NCBI RefSeq assembly: GCF_028291745.1
Contig: NZ_JAQGNQ010000022.1
Span: forward strand, 1-54,730
Direction: 5' to 3'
DNA: 54,730 bases
From: Ramlibacter sp.
GTDB lineage: Bacteria > Pseudomonadota > Gammaproteobacteria > Burkholderiales > Burkholderiaceae_C
Shown: piece by piece, positions 33,530-43,200 of the stretch
How the letters are laid out: every line of letters begins with the position of its first letter
Numbering within the stretch: the stretch's first letter is position 1
Made by a program: the position numbers and the translations under genes
Notes under the pieces: model-generated
Told to the model about the DNA's origin: nothing
Seen by the model: only the letters and a program-made list of their open reading frames with translations
Database searches by the model: none

Positions 33530-33877
33530 TCAGGGCCCTTGCCGCACCTGCACGGAGGTGAACGACACCTCCGTGTGCACCGTGGTGTGCACGGGCCGTT
33601 GCGCGCGCAATTGCTGCACCTGCGCTTCCAGGTTGTCGATGCGCAGCACGTAGCCCGCCAGCAGGCCGATGGCAAAGAGTTCCAGATCGAAGTCGCGGCC
33701 GATGCGGTTGGCCTCGCGCAGCGCGAATGCCGTGCGCATGTCCAGCCCGGAGGGCGCCAGCAACTGGTAGTCCAGCAGCTCGCGCAACTGGCCTTCCTGC
33801 AGGCCGGCGATGCGCGCGAACTCGTCGCGGTCCAGCAGGCGCTCGCCCGGGCCCAGGTGTTCGGCGACGCTGCTCAT
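33530..33877 (-). CDS. cbpM: Chaperone modulator CbpM
   Basis: 115 residues. A MerR-like fold protein that binds the J-domain of CbpA and inhibits its co-chaperone and DNA-binding activity. Seen: LDRDEFARIAGLQEGQLREL near the N-terminus, YQLLAPSG, and a C-terminal coiled helix IDNLEAQVQQLRAQ. Its ATG overlaps the cbpA stop by four bases. The 3' end is convergent with the MFS gene. The pairing and order cbpA-cbpM are the same as in Escherichia coli. Confidence 0.88.
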   Translation of the reverse strand: MSSVAEHLGPGERLLDRDEFARIAGLQEGQLRELLDYQLLAPSGLDMRTAFALREANRIGRDFDLELFAIGLLAGYVLRIDNLEAQVQQLRAQRPVHTTVHTEVSFTSVQVRQGP

Positions 33878-34779
33878 GCCTTCCTCGCTTCCAGATTGCT
33901 GCGCGCGTCGAAACGGCTCTCGCTGGCGAGCATTTCGAACAGTTCCTTTTCCCGCGGCGTCAGGGTGCCCGGCACCTCGATGTGCACGACGGCGTACAGG
34001 TCGCCGCGGGCCGTGCCCCCACCCAGCCCGCGTCCGCGCAAGCGCAGCTTGCGTCCGGAGTGGCTGCCGGGGGGCACCGTCAGCATGACTTCGCCATCGA
34101 CCGTCGGCACGCGCACTTCGGCGCCGAGGGCGGCCTCCCAGGGGGCGAGCGGCAGGTCGAAGTACAGGTCCTTGCCGTCCACCCGATAGCGCGGGTGCGG
34201 CAGCAGTTCGAGATGGACGTAGATGTCGCCATCCGGCCCGCCCCGCACGCCCTTGCCGCCCTTGCCGCGCAAGCGCAGCTTCTGGCCATTGGTGACGCCT
34301 GCGGGCACGGTGATCTGCAGCGTCTGGGGGCCTTCCGGGCGGTCCAGGCGCAGTTCCATCTGCGTGCCGCTGTGCGCGTCTTCCAGGCTGAGCGCCGCGC
34401 GCACGTCGTAGTCGCGGCCTGCGCGCGGGCTCGCGGCCTGCCCGCCATGACGCGCCGCCAGCGCGGCCAGCAGGTCCGCCAGCTCCGCTTGATCGAAGCC
34501 CGCGAAATCGCCGCCGCCGAAGTGCTCGCGCCAGTCGGGCGGCGGCTGCATGTCCTCGCCGGCGCGGCGCTGGCCGAGCGCGTCGTAGGCGGCTCGCTTC
34601 TCCGGGTCGCGCAGGGTCTCGTACGCCTCGGCGATCTCCTTGAAGCGGTTCTCGGCGCCGGTTTCGCTCGAGACGTCCGGGTGGTACTTGCGCGCAAGGC
34701 GGCGATACGCCTTCTTGATACGGTCGGCGTCCGCGTCCCGGGGGACTTCGAGCGCGGCGTAGTAGTCCTTGAATTTCAC
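33874..34779 (-). CDS. cbpA: Curved-DNA-binding protein / DnaJ-type co-chaperone CbpA
   Basis: 301 residues. The J-domain has KDYYAALEVPRDADADRIKK and the essential HPD (KYHPDVS) near residue 34. A Gly/Phe-poor linker follows (GGGDFAGFDQAELADLL), then two beta-barrel substrate-binding domains with LRLRGKGGKG and LRLRGRGLGGG. No zinc finger, as expected for CbpA. It would cooperate with DnaK and bind nucleoid DNA in stationary phase. The 99 bases between its start and the acyltransferase gene (34780-34878) show no recognised promoter; a GCCCGG-A-CCGGGC hairpin lies at 34857-34869. Confidence 0.92.
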   Translation of the reverse strand: MKFKDYYAALEVPRDADADRIKKAYRRLARKYHPDVSSETGAENRFKEIAEAYETLRDPEKRAAYDALGQRRAGEDMQPPPDWREHFGGGDFAGFDQAELADLLAALAARHGGQAASPRAGRDYDVRAALSLEDAHSGTQMELRLDRPEGPQTLQITVPAGVTNGQKLRLRGKGGKGVRGGPDGDIYVHLELLPHPRYRVDGKDLYFDLPLAPWEAALGAEVRVPTVDGEVMLTVPPGSHSGRKLRLRGRGLGGGTARGDLYAVVHIEVPGTLTPREKELFEMLASESRFDARSNLEARKA

Positions 34780-34878
34780 GCAGGCCTTTCAGGCGGTCAG
34801 CACACGCACGGGCCTATTTTGATGGCGCGGCAAATGTTCTTGCAAGCTCCACCGCGGCCCGGACCGGGCGCCGCTGCT

Positions 34879-35502
34879 CTACCCTGCGCGCATCCCCAGC
34901 ACCCGCGCGGGATTCCCGATGGCCGTCGCGTGCGCCGGCACCGAGCGGAAGCAGGCGGCCGATTGCGCGACCAGCGCGTGATCGCCGACCGTGATGCCTT
35001 TCGCGATCGTGGCATTGGCGCGGATGACGACGCAGTCGCCGAGCACCGCGTCGCCGGCAACGTGCACGCCGGGGCCGATCACGACCTGCAGGCCGCTGGC
35101 TGCGTCGTGTCCGAACACCGTGTGGTGCATCAGCATGTTGTGCCCGCCCACGCGCGCCCGTGGGCCGATCTGCACGCCGGGGGCGAGCACGGTGCCCCCG
35201 CCCAGCTGCGCCGAGGGGGAAACGCGCGCCGTGTCGGCGATCAGCGGCGGTGCGGCGCGCAAGCCGTGTCGCTCGAGCTCGCTGGCCAGGCGCAAACGGT
35301 CCGTTGGATCCGCCAGTCCGATCACGTAGCAGGACGCCAGTGCGCGCAGCGACGCGAGGCTGGTGTACACCGCCAGGTCGACCCGGGCCGAGGCGGCGTA
35401 GGCCGGATCGCAATAGGCTCCGGCGAAGCGCTCGCGGCCGAAGACGTCCACGATCTCCTGCGCGATCGCGCCGGTGCCGACCAGGACGATGGCGTCGCTC
35501 AT
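34879..35502 (-). CDS. NeuD-like left-handed beta-helix O-acyltransferase
   Basis: 207 residues, ATG 35502. The N-terminal Rossmann-like part (IVLVGTGAIAQEIVDVFG) precedes a left-handed beta-helix of hexapeptide repeats in the second half (IADTARVSPSAQLGGGTVLAPG and later coils), the layout of sialic-acid O-acetyltransferase NeuD and PglD-type enzymes. The catalytic His region may be NMLMHHTVFGHD. Last gene of the adhesin operon, overlapping the glycosyltransferase gene by four bases. It probably adds an acyl group to a sugar donor or to the adhesin's glycan; this is an inference from position. Confidence 0.82.
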   Translation of the reverse strand: MSDAIVLVGTGAIAQEIVDVFGRERFAGAYCDPAYAASARVDLAVYTSLASLRALASCYVIGLADPTDRLRLASELERHGLRAAPPLIADTARVSPSAQLGGGTVLAPGVQIGPRARVGGHNMLMHHTVFGHDAASGLQVVIGPGVHVAGDAVLGDCVVIRANATIAKGITVGDHALVAQSAACFRSVPAHATAIGNPARVLGMRAG

Positions 35503-37244
35503 GCGGCTGGCGGCTTCGGCGCGCTGCGTTCCTGCCACAGCGCCAGGATCGCGTCGGCCATGCTCACCCTGCCCTGCCGCCCGCGAAAGCTGGTGGCGGT
35601 GCTTTCGGCAAGCTGGCGGCGCGCCTCGCCCGCGTCCTGCAGCAGGCGCAGCGCGATCTCCACATAGTCGTCGCGGGTGCGGGCGCAAAGCGACTCGAGG
35701 CCGCGTTCGCGCAGCAGCAGCAGGTCGGTCTGGCCCGAGAGGAATTCGCTTGCGAGCGCAACGACCGGGATGCCCAGGTCGAGCGCGTCGTTGGTGGTGT
35801 TCGCGCCGCCGAAGGGAAAGCTTTGCAGCACGAGGTCGCAGCCGGCCAACGCCTGCAGGTAGGCGGGATGGTCCATGGCGGGCAGGACCTCCGCGCCGGG
35901 GAAGCGCTGTAGCAGCAGGCCCATCATGGCCTGCAGTTCCGCGCCGGCGAGGTTGGGCAGGAAGCGCAGGCGGCAGGGCCGCGGGGCGCGGGCGAGCACG
36001 GCTTCGATGGCCGAGAGGAAACCGTCGTTCAGCTTCATCGCCACGGCGTTCACACCGATGCAGGCCAGGCCGTCGGAGCGGTCTGGTCGCGTGGCCGGCG
36101 GCAGATCGGCGCGGGCGGGTCGGAGCACGTGATGGTCGTAGCGCGCGATGGTGCCCAAGTCCGCGGGCGGCGCCAGGTCCTCGAACAGCAGCGTCGCGTC
36201 GATCGCCGGGCTGCAGCTCGGGGCGGGGGTGGCCGTCGCCGCCACCTGCAGCGGCGCCAGGCGCTGCAGCGACAGGCTCCACGTTGCGAAGCTCATGCCG
36301 ATGCCGGGATAGAACACGATGTCCGGGCGCAGGTCCAGGGCTTGTCGGCTCCACGCGCGCACCGGGTCGTCGGTCTGCGCGAAGGGCACGAAGGCATCTG
36401 CGAGGTCTCCGGTCACCGACGGCGCAGCCTCCGCCGGGCCGAGCAGCGTCACCTCGAAATGCTGCCGCAATTCGCGCAGCGGCTCCGCATAGAAGCGCCA
36501 CATGGCGTGGCCGGCGCCCAGGCCTTCACCGATGACCAGCAGGCGCGGCCGCGACGCGCCCCGCGCAGGCGGCGGTGGGCAGTCCACCAGCAGCCCGTGG
36601 CCGGCCAGGATGTGCCGCGCCTGCTCCACCAGCCGCCGCTTCGCGGCGTAGCGCAAGGGACTGTCGACGTAGCTCACGAGAAAGCAGGCCCGCTGCAGCG
36701 CGGGCAGCGTGACCAGAGGCAGATCGGCCAGCGGGAGGTGGGGCAGCGCCTGCAGCACGCGCCGTAGTCCGGCCAGTGCGGGCGCCGTCAGCGCGTGGCT
36801 GTCCAGCGCCTGCAGCGCAAACAGCATGGCCCACGCGGGCTCGGCCTGCGCCCAGGCGCCCAGGTCGAAGTCGAGGGCACAAGGCGCCGGCGCGAGCAGC
36901 GCGAGCTTCGCGCGGGCCTGTGCATCGACTTGCGCGGGATGCAGCGGCGCGCCGCCGGCAAGCGCGGCACGCAGCAGGTCCTCCAGCGTGCCACCCAGCG
37001 CTTCGACCAGGCGTCGCAGTTCGCCGCGTGCCCGCAGCAAAGCGCCGCGGTCGCTGTCGTCGCGCAGCGGCGCCACCGTGACCCAGCGCGCGAGCACGGC
37101 CAGTGCCGCGCCGCGATCGGCCTGCGGCAGCAGCACGGGCGCACGCCCCCAGCGTTGCTGCAGCAGGCCGCGCAGCACCGCCTCGTGCAGGGCCGCGGCC
37201 TGGTCGGCCAGGCCTTGCAGCGTGTCGAGGTCAAGCGGGGTCAT
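35499..37244 (-). CDS. GT41/HMW1C-like cytoplasmic glycosyltransferase
   Basis: 581 residues, close to HMW1C (about 620). The N-terminal third is helical (AALHEAVLRGLLQQRW onward). The C-terminal GT-B part has LLVIGEGLGAGHAMWRF, RPDIVFYPGIGMSFATW near residue 305, LQRLAPLQVAATATPAPS and SFPFGGANTTNDALDLGIPV near residue 475, which match the nucleotide-sugar-binding segments of OGT/HMW1C relatives. It starts 28 bases after the 3,864-residue exoprotein. HMW1C enzymes put hexoses on Asn of N-X-S/T in the adhesin before export; the same role is expected here. No signal peptide. Confidence 0.8.
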   Translation of the reverse strand: MTPLDLDTLQGLADQAAALHEAVLRGLLQQRWGRAPVLLPQADRGAALAVLARWVTVAPLRDDSDRGALLRARGELRRLVEALGGTLEDLLRAALAGGAPLHPAQVDAQARAKLALLAPAPCALDFDLGAWAQAEPAWAMLFALQALDSHALTAPALAGLRRVLQALPHLPLADLPLVTLPALQRACFLVSYVDSPLRYAAKRRLVEQARHILAGHGLLVDCPPPPARGASRPRLLVIGEGLGAGHAMWRFYAEPLRELRQHFEVTLLGPAEAAPSVTGDLADAFVPFAQTDDPVRAWSRQALDLRPDIVFYPGIGMSFATWSLSLQRLAPLQVAATATPAPSCSPAIDATLLFEDLAPPADLGTIARYDHHVLRPARADLPPATRPDRSDGLACIGVNAVAMKLNDGFLSAIEAVLARAPRPCRLRFLPNLAGAELQAMMGLLLQRFPGAEVLPAMDHPAYLQALAGCDLVLQSFPFGGANTTNDALDLGIPVVALASEFLSGQTDLLLLRERGLESLCARTRDDYVEIALRLLQDAGEARRQLAESTATSFRGRQGRVSMADAILALWQERSAPKPPAA

Positions 37245-37272
37245 GCGTCCATGCGGTGGGGCGTTCCAATGC

Positions 37273-40200
37273 TCAAGGTGCGGAGAACGTCAGCGGCACC
37301 ATCACGCTGGCGCCACCCGGTTGCGGCACCGTGACGTTCACCTGCACTGTGCCCTTGAAGCCGGCCGGCGGCGTGCCGCTGATCTGGCCGGTGCTCGGGT
37401 CCACCTTCAGCCAGGTGGGCAGCGGCTTGCCGTCGGCGGTGCTCGCCTTCAGCTGCGTGCCCGCGGGCAGGTTGGCGGGCAGCGCGATCTGCGCGGCAAA
37501 GGCGCCGCCAGGTCCGGCTTGCACCAGGGTGCGGCCGGCGCCGTTCATCTGCACCGTCTGCACCTGCACGGCCGCGCCGGCGGTGGTCAGGCCGATGCTG
37601 CCGCCGCCGGAGACCACGGCCTCCTTCTTGACGCCACCACCACCGGCCACCGTCACGGTGCCATCGGACTGCGCCTGCGTGCCTTGCAAGGCCACCGTGC
37701 CGCCCGCGTTCACCGTCAGGTTGCCGGCGTTCTGGATGTTCACGGTCTGCTTGCTGTCGCTGCCGCTCACCTGGGCGTTGTTGATCATCGCTCCGCCGCT
37801 GCCGGCCGAGCCACCGATGCTGCCGCTGACCGAGGAACTGTTGGCCGTGCCGAGCGTCACGTTGCCGCCCGCCTGGATGCCGACGTTGCCGCCGCTGGCG
37901 ATCTGCGTGCCCTGGAAGGACGCGTCGCCGCCTGCCGTGACGTTCACGCCGGTGCCGCCCTGCAGGCTGGCCGCCTGCGCGGTGCTGCTGGTGCCGCCCA
38001 CGAAGGTGCCGGCGACGCCGCCCTCCTTCTCCGCCTTCGCGCTGCCTTCCTTGCTCTTGCTGGCATCGAGGGAAGCCGACACGCCCGTGCTGGTCGTGGT
38101 GCTGACGGCCGCCTGCACGTCCACCTTGCCACCCGCGTTGATGTTGGCCTGGCCGCCGGCTGAAGCCGCCGTGCCCACCAGCGTGGTGTTGCCGCCCGAC
38201 GAGAGGTTCAGGTTGCCGGCGGCCGCGATGCTGCCGCCTTGCTGCGTCGTGCTGTTCGACTGCGCGTACTCGCCCGACACGCCCAGCTCGCTGCTGCTGC
38301 TGGTCTTGCCCTTGCTCGAAGTCTCCTTGCCGCCGCCGACCGAGGCTTCCACGCCGAAGGACTGGCTGCTCTGCGTGCTCTGCGCCGCCTGATAGTTCAG
38401 GTTGCCACCGGCGCTGATGCTGGCGTCGCCGCCGCTCGTGATCGCCGTGCCCACCAGCGTGGTGTCCTTGCCGGAACTGATGGTGAGGCCGGTGCCCGCA
38501 TTGATGCTGCCGGCCACCGCTTCGCTGCCGCTGTCGCTGGACTGGCTGTAGCCGCCCTCGGCCGATGCGCCCTGCTTGCCGCCCTTGGCCCCGCTCTTGT
38601 CGGCCGAGATCGTGAGCGAGGCATCGATGTTGCTGCTGCTCGACGACGAGGTGTTCTGCGCCGCGGCGATCGTGACATTGCCGCCGGCGGCAATGCCGGT
38701 GGTGCCGGTGGAAGCGAGGTTGGTGCCTTCCAGCCGGGTATCGCCCGTGGTGGTGATCTTCAGGTTGCCGCCCGAGGTGAGGCTGCCCACCACCGCCGTG
38801 CTGGAGCTGTCCGCGGTCTTGCCGTTGCTGTAGCCCCCATTGGCGCCCGTGCCCGTGCCCTCGATCGCCACCTGCACCTGGCCCTGGCCGCTGGTGGTGC
38901 TGGTGCTGTTGCTGGTGGTGTTCGCCGCCGCACGGTAGTCCAGCGAACCGGCCGCGAGGTTGACGTCGCCGCCGGCATTGATGTTGGTCCCCTGCAGCGT
39001 CGTGGTGCCTTGCGAGGTGCTGTTCACCTTGCCGCCCACCGTGATGTTGGAGACCACCGCATTGCTGCTGGCCGAACCCGCCTGGTCCTGCTGGTACTGG
39101 TAGGTCGCGCGCACGCCCACCCCTGCACCGGCACCCGCACTCGTGTCGGTGCTGGGCTGGCCGGCGCCAGTGCCGATGCCGCCCTTCACGGAGGCGTCGG
39201 CCGAGGCGCTGGCCGACGCTCCCGCATACACGCCCAGCGTGCCGGTGTTGCTGGTCGTGCTGTTGCTCGAATAGGTGGTGTTCTGGGCGGCCAGGCTGGT
39301 GATCGTGTTCGCCGACTGGTTCAGGTTGCCGCCGGCCGTGATCTGCGTGCCGACGTCGGTGATGTTGCCCGTGGCGTTGCGGTTGATGTTGCCGCCGGCA
39401 GTGATCGAAGAGGTCACCGCCGTGGTCGATCCGTCGGTGCTGCCCGATTGGGTGTTGCTCACCTTGATGCCGACGCTCGCATCGGCATTGGCCTGCGCCG
39501 AGCCGCTCGCGCTCGCCGACAGGTCGCCGCCGTTGGCACCCGCATTGCCCTTGGCACTGGCGTCCGCGGTGCCGTTGGCGAACAGGCCGGCCGAGGTCGT
39601 GCTGCTGCTCGTCGTCGTCTGGTGCACGTCGTTCACGGCCTGGAACGACAGGTTCGTCGCCGCCAGCTTCACGTCGTTGCCCGCGGCCAGCGACGAGCCC
39701 TGCGTGGTCAGGTTGTTGCCGGCGTTGATGCTCAGGTTGCCGCCGCTCGTGATCGACGATCCCTGGTGCGTGACGTCCAGCGTGCTGGTCGTGTCGGTGG
39801 TCGAGCGCACCAGCGTCAGGTCGTTGTTCGACGCGGCGTTGGCCTGCGCCTGCGCCGAGGCATTGGCGTTCAGGTTGTTCTGGTCCACGCCCGCCGCGAG
39901 GTTGCCGCCCTTCGTGCTGGCGCCGGCCGAAGCGTTGGCGCCGCCCGCGTTGGCCGAAGCATCGGCCCCGGCGCTCGCGCCCGCATGGTTGTCGCTGCTG
40001 CCCATGAAGCCGACCGCCGTCGACGTCGTGCTGGTCGTGCTCGTATGCACGTCCTCGGCGGCCAGCACGTTGACGTTGGTCGCGTTGATGGTGGCATTGC
40101 CGCCCGCCGACACCTTGGAGCCCTGCACGGCCACGTCCTTGCTGGCGTTCACGGTCAGGTTGCCGCCCACATCCAGCGTGGAGGCGACGTGGTGCGTGTC

Positions 40201-43200
40201 CGTGGTGTCGTTGGTGGTGGTCGTCGTCTGCGAGATCACCACGCCGCCGGTGCCGCCGGCATTGGCCTGGGCGCCCGCTTGCGCGCCGGTGCTGGCCTGC
40301 GTGCCAGTGGCCGACGCATTGGCGCCCGCATTGGCCGACGCACCGGACGATCCCGCGCCGCCGCCGCCCAGGAAGCTGGAAGTCTTCGTGGTCGTGTGGC
40401 TGGTGTCGGAATCGAGCCCGGCCAGCACGTTGACGTTGCTCGCGTTGACCGTGCCGTCGCCCTGCACCTTCATGCTGGAGCCCTGCAGCGTCAGGTCGCC
40501 GCCCGCATTCACCGTGGCGTTGCCGCCCACGGTCAGCGAGCTGCCCACGTTGCGATCGTGCTGGGCATCGGTCGTGGTGGCGGTCGTTCCCACCAGGCCG
40601 CCGCCCACGCCCAGGCCGGACGAGGTGCTCTCGCTGTGCGTGGTCGTGCTGTTGGCGCGGGCGATGATGTCGACATTGCCGGTCGCATTGAGCGACGCAT
40701 CGCCGCCCACCTTGGCATCGGTGCCGGCCAGCGTGATGTCGCGGCCCGAGGTCATGTTCAGGTTGCCGCCCGCGGTCAGGCCGGACTTCACCTGGTCCAC
40801 GGTCGTCGTCGTCGTGGTCGACGTGCCCGAGGTAAGCCCGTTGTCGTACGAGCTGTGGGTGGTGTTGGCGTTGCGGTTCTGGATCGTGTCGAAGGTGATG
40901 GCACCGCCGGCGCTCAGGTTCGCATTGCCGCCCGCGGTCATGCTGGCGCCCAGGTTGGTGATGTCCTTGCCGGCGGTCAGGCCCAGGTCGCCGGTGCTGG
41001 AGATGCCCGCCTGCTTGCCGATGCTGGTGACATACAGCTGGTCGTTGCCGCTGCCTTGCGACACCGTCTGGTTGACGATGCTGCCAGCGGCATCGAGGTT
41101 GACGGTGCCGCCGGTGATGGTGCCCGAGAGGTTGGTGATGTCTCCGGCGCTGCGCACGTCCAGCGAGTTGCGGCCGACGATCGTGCCGCCGGTGTTGGTG
41201 AGGCTCGTGACGTCCAGCGACACGTTGTTGCCCGCCAGCACGGCGCCGCTCTGGATGCCGGCGATGGTCTGCGGCGACAGGTACACCTGCGGCACCAGCA
41301 CGGTCTGCCCGCCCACTTGCGTGCTGACCATCCAGACGATGTCCTGGTTCAGCGCCGCGACCTGCTGCGCGCTGAGTTGCTGGCCCACGGTCAGGCCCAG
41401 CGTCCTGGCCTCGGTGACGCCGTTCTGCACGAGCGCGTTCAGCACGGACGACTGGTCCTGAAAGCCCGCCAGCAGGTTGCCGCCGGTCTGCGCGATCAGC
41501 TGCTGCTGCACGAGGTAGGCCTCGTAGTTGGCGTCGCCCAGGCGCGTCTGCGCCGTGTCCGGGTTGAACCCGAGCTGCGTGAGCATGTAGTTGGAGCCGC
41601 CGAAGCTGGCGCTCAGGCCGCCGATCACCGGGTTGGCTTCGACCAGGTAATGCGCCCCGGGCGCGGTCACCGGCACGAAGTAGCCGTTGGGATTGGTGGG
41701 CAGCGTGATGTTGATGCCACCGAAGGCGACGCTGCCGGTGGCCGCGGTGCCGGTCGACGTGCTGGCCGTGCCGGCACCGGTCGCGCCCGTGCCGTTGCTG
41801 GTACTACCGGCTTGCGCCGTGCTGGCGGTCGCCGCACCCGCGGTGCTGCCGGTGCGGGCGCCGGAGCCGCTGGCGCCATTGCTGGTGCTGCCGCTTTGGG
41901 CGCTGACGCCCGTGTCGGCGCTGGCCGTGCTGCCGGTGCGCGCGGTCACCCCGGCGGCATTGCTGCTGGTGCTCGCGCCATGGGCGCCCGTGCTGCTGCC
42001 CACGCTCGCCGCGCCCGCGGCGCTGCCGGCGGCGGCGCTGTAGCTGGTGCCGCTGGCCGCGGTGGTGTAGGCCGAGCCGGTGTTGGTCAGCGAGACGTTG
42101 CTGACGTTCAGGTTGTTGGCATAGACGCCCGCACCCGGGCTGTACAGCGCCGTCGTGCCCTGCAGCACCGCGCCGGTGTTGTTGTGGTTGCTGTCGTCGG
42201 TGTACGTGGCCGGGCCGGCGGCGATGTACTTGATGTAGTGCTGCCAGTCCTCCTTGTAGCTCTTTTGCTGCAAGGCCAGGTCGTCGTTGGTGAAGCTCGC
42301 GCCGGAGTTGCCCGTGATGTTGAGCGTGCTCCCCGACAACACGCCCGCCAGGTTGGTGGCGGTGTTGAAGCCGGTCAGCGTCACCGTGCCGTTGCCGATG
42401 ATCTGCGGCTTGTTGGCGATCGCGGTCGCGCCGTTGCCGTAGTACTGGCGCTGGGTCCAGGTCTTCTCGTAGTACCAGACCTGGGTCTGGTCGACGCAGT
42501 TGCAGCCGTTGTAGCCCTGGCTGTCGTAGCCGGTCTGGCTCTGCGCCACGTTCTCGTCACCGCCCCAGTAGCGGGTGTCGCCGCCGGGCGTGTCGTTGTG
42601 GATGGTCCCGGCGTTGATGGTGATGTTGCCGCTGCTGTCGATGCGGCTGTTGTTCACCAGCGTGCTGGCCGTCAGCACCAGGTTGCTGCCGGCGTCGATG
42701 GTGCCGATGCCGCCCGCCGCGTCGCCCACGTTCGTGATCGTGTGGCCGCTGGCGTTGGCGGTCAGCGTGCCGCCCGCGAACAGCGCACCGCTGTTGCTGA
42801 TGTCCCCGGTGCTGGTGACCGTGAGATTGCCGGCGGCGGCCATGCCGCCGGTCTGCGTCAGGGTCACGCCCGGGGCGTTCACCGCCAGGTTGCTGCCCGA
42901 ATAGATGCCTGCGTTATCGGTCAGCGCGCTGGCCACGGTGATCGTTCCGGTGCCACTGCCGTTGCGGCCCGCGACGATGCGCGCCGAGGAGGCGCCGAAG
43001 CTCAAGCCGTTCAGCGTCAGGCCCATGTCGCCCAGGGACTGCACCGAACTGCTGTTGTTCAGCGTCAGTTGCCGGGCGTTGACGTTCAGCACGCCGCCCT
43101 GCAGCACGGCCGAGCCGGTCTGGGTCACGTCGAGCGTGGTGCCGGCTTGCGCCTGCACGGTCAGCGTGCCATCGGCCAGCACGGTGCCGCTGTTCGCGAG

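Noticed and set aside
37273..37900. CdiA-type toxin end with an immunity gene
   Set aside because: No VENN motif; the C-terminus is Ig-like and the next gene is a 581-residue glycosyltransferase, not a small immunity protein.
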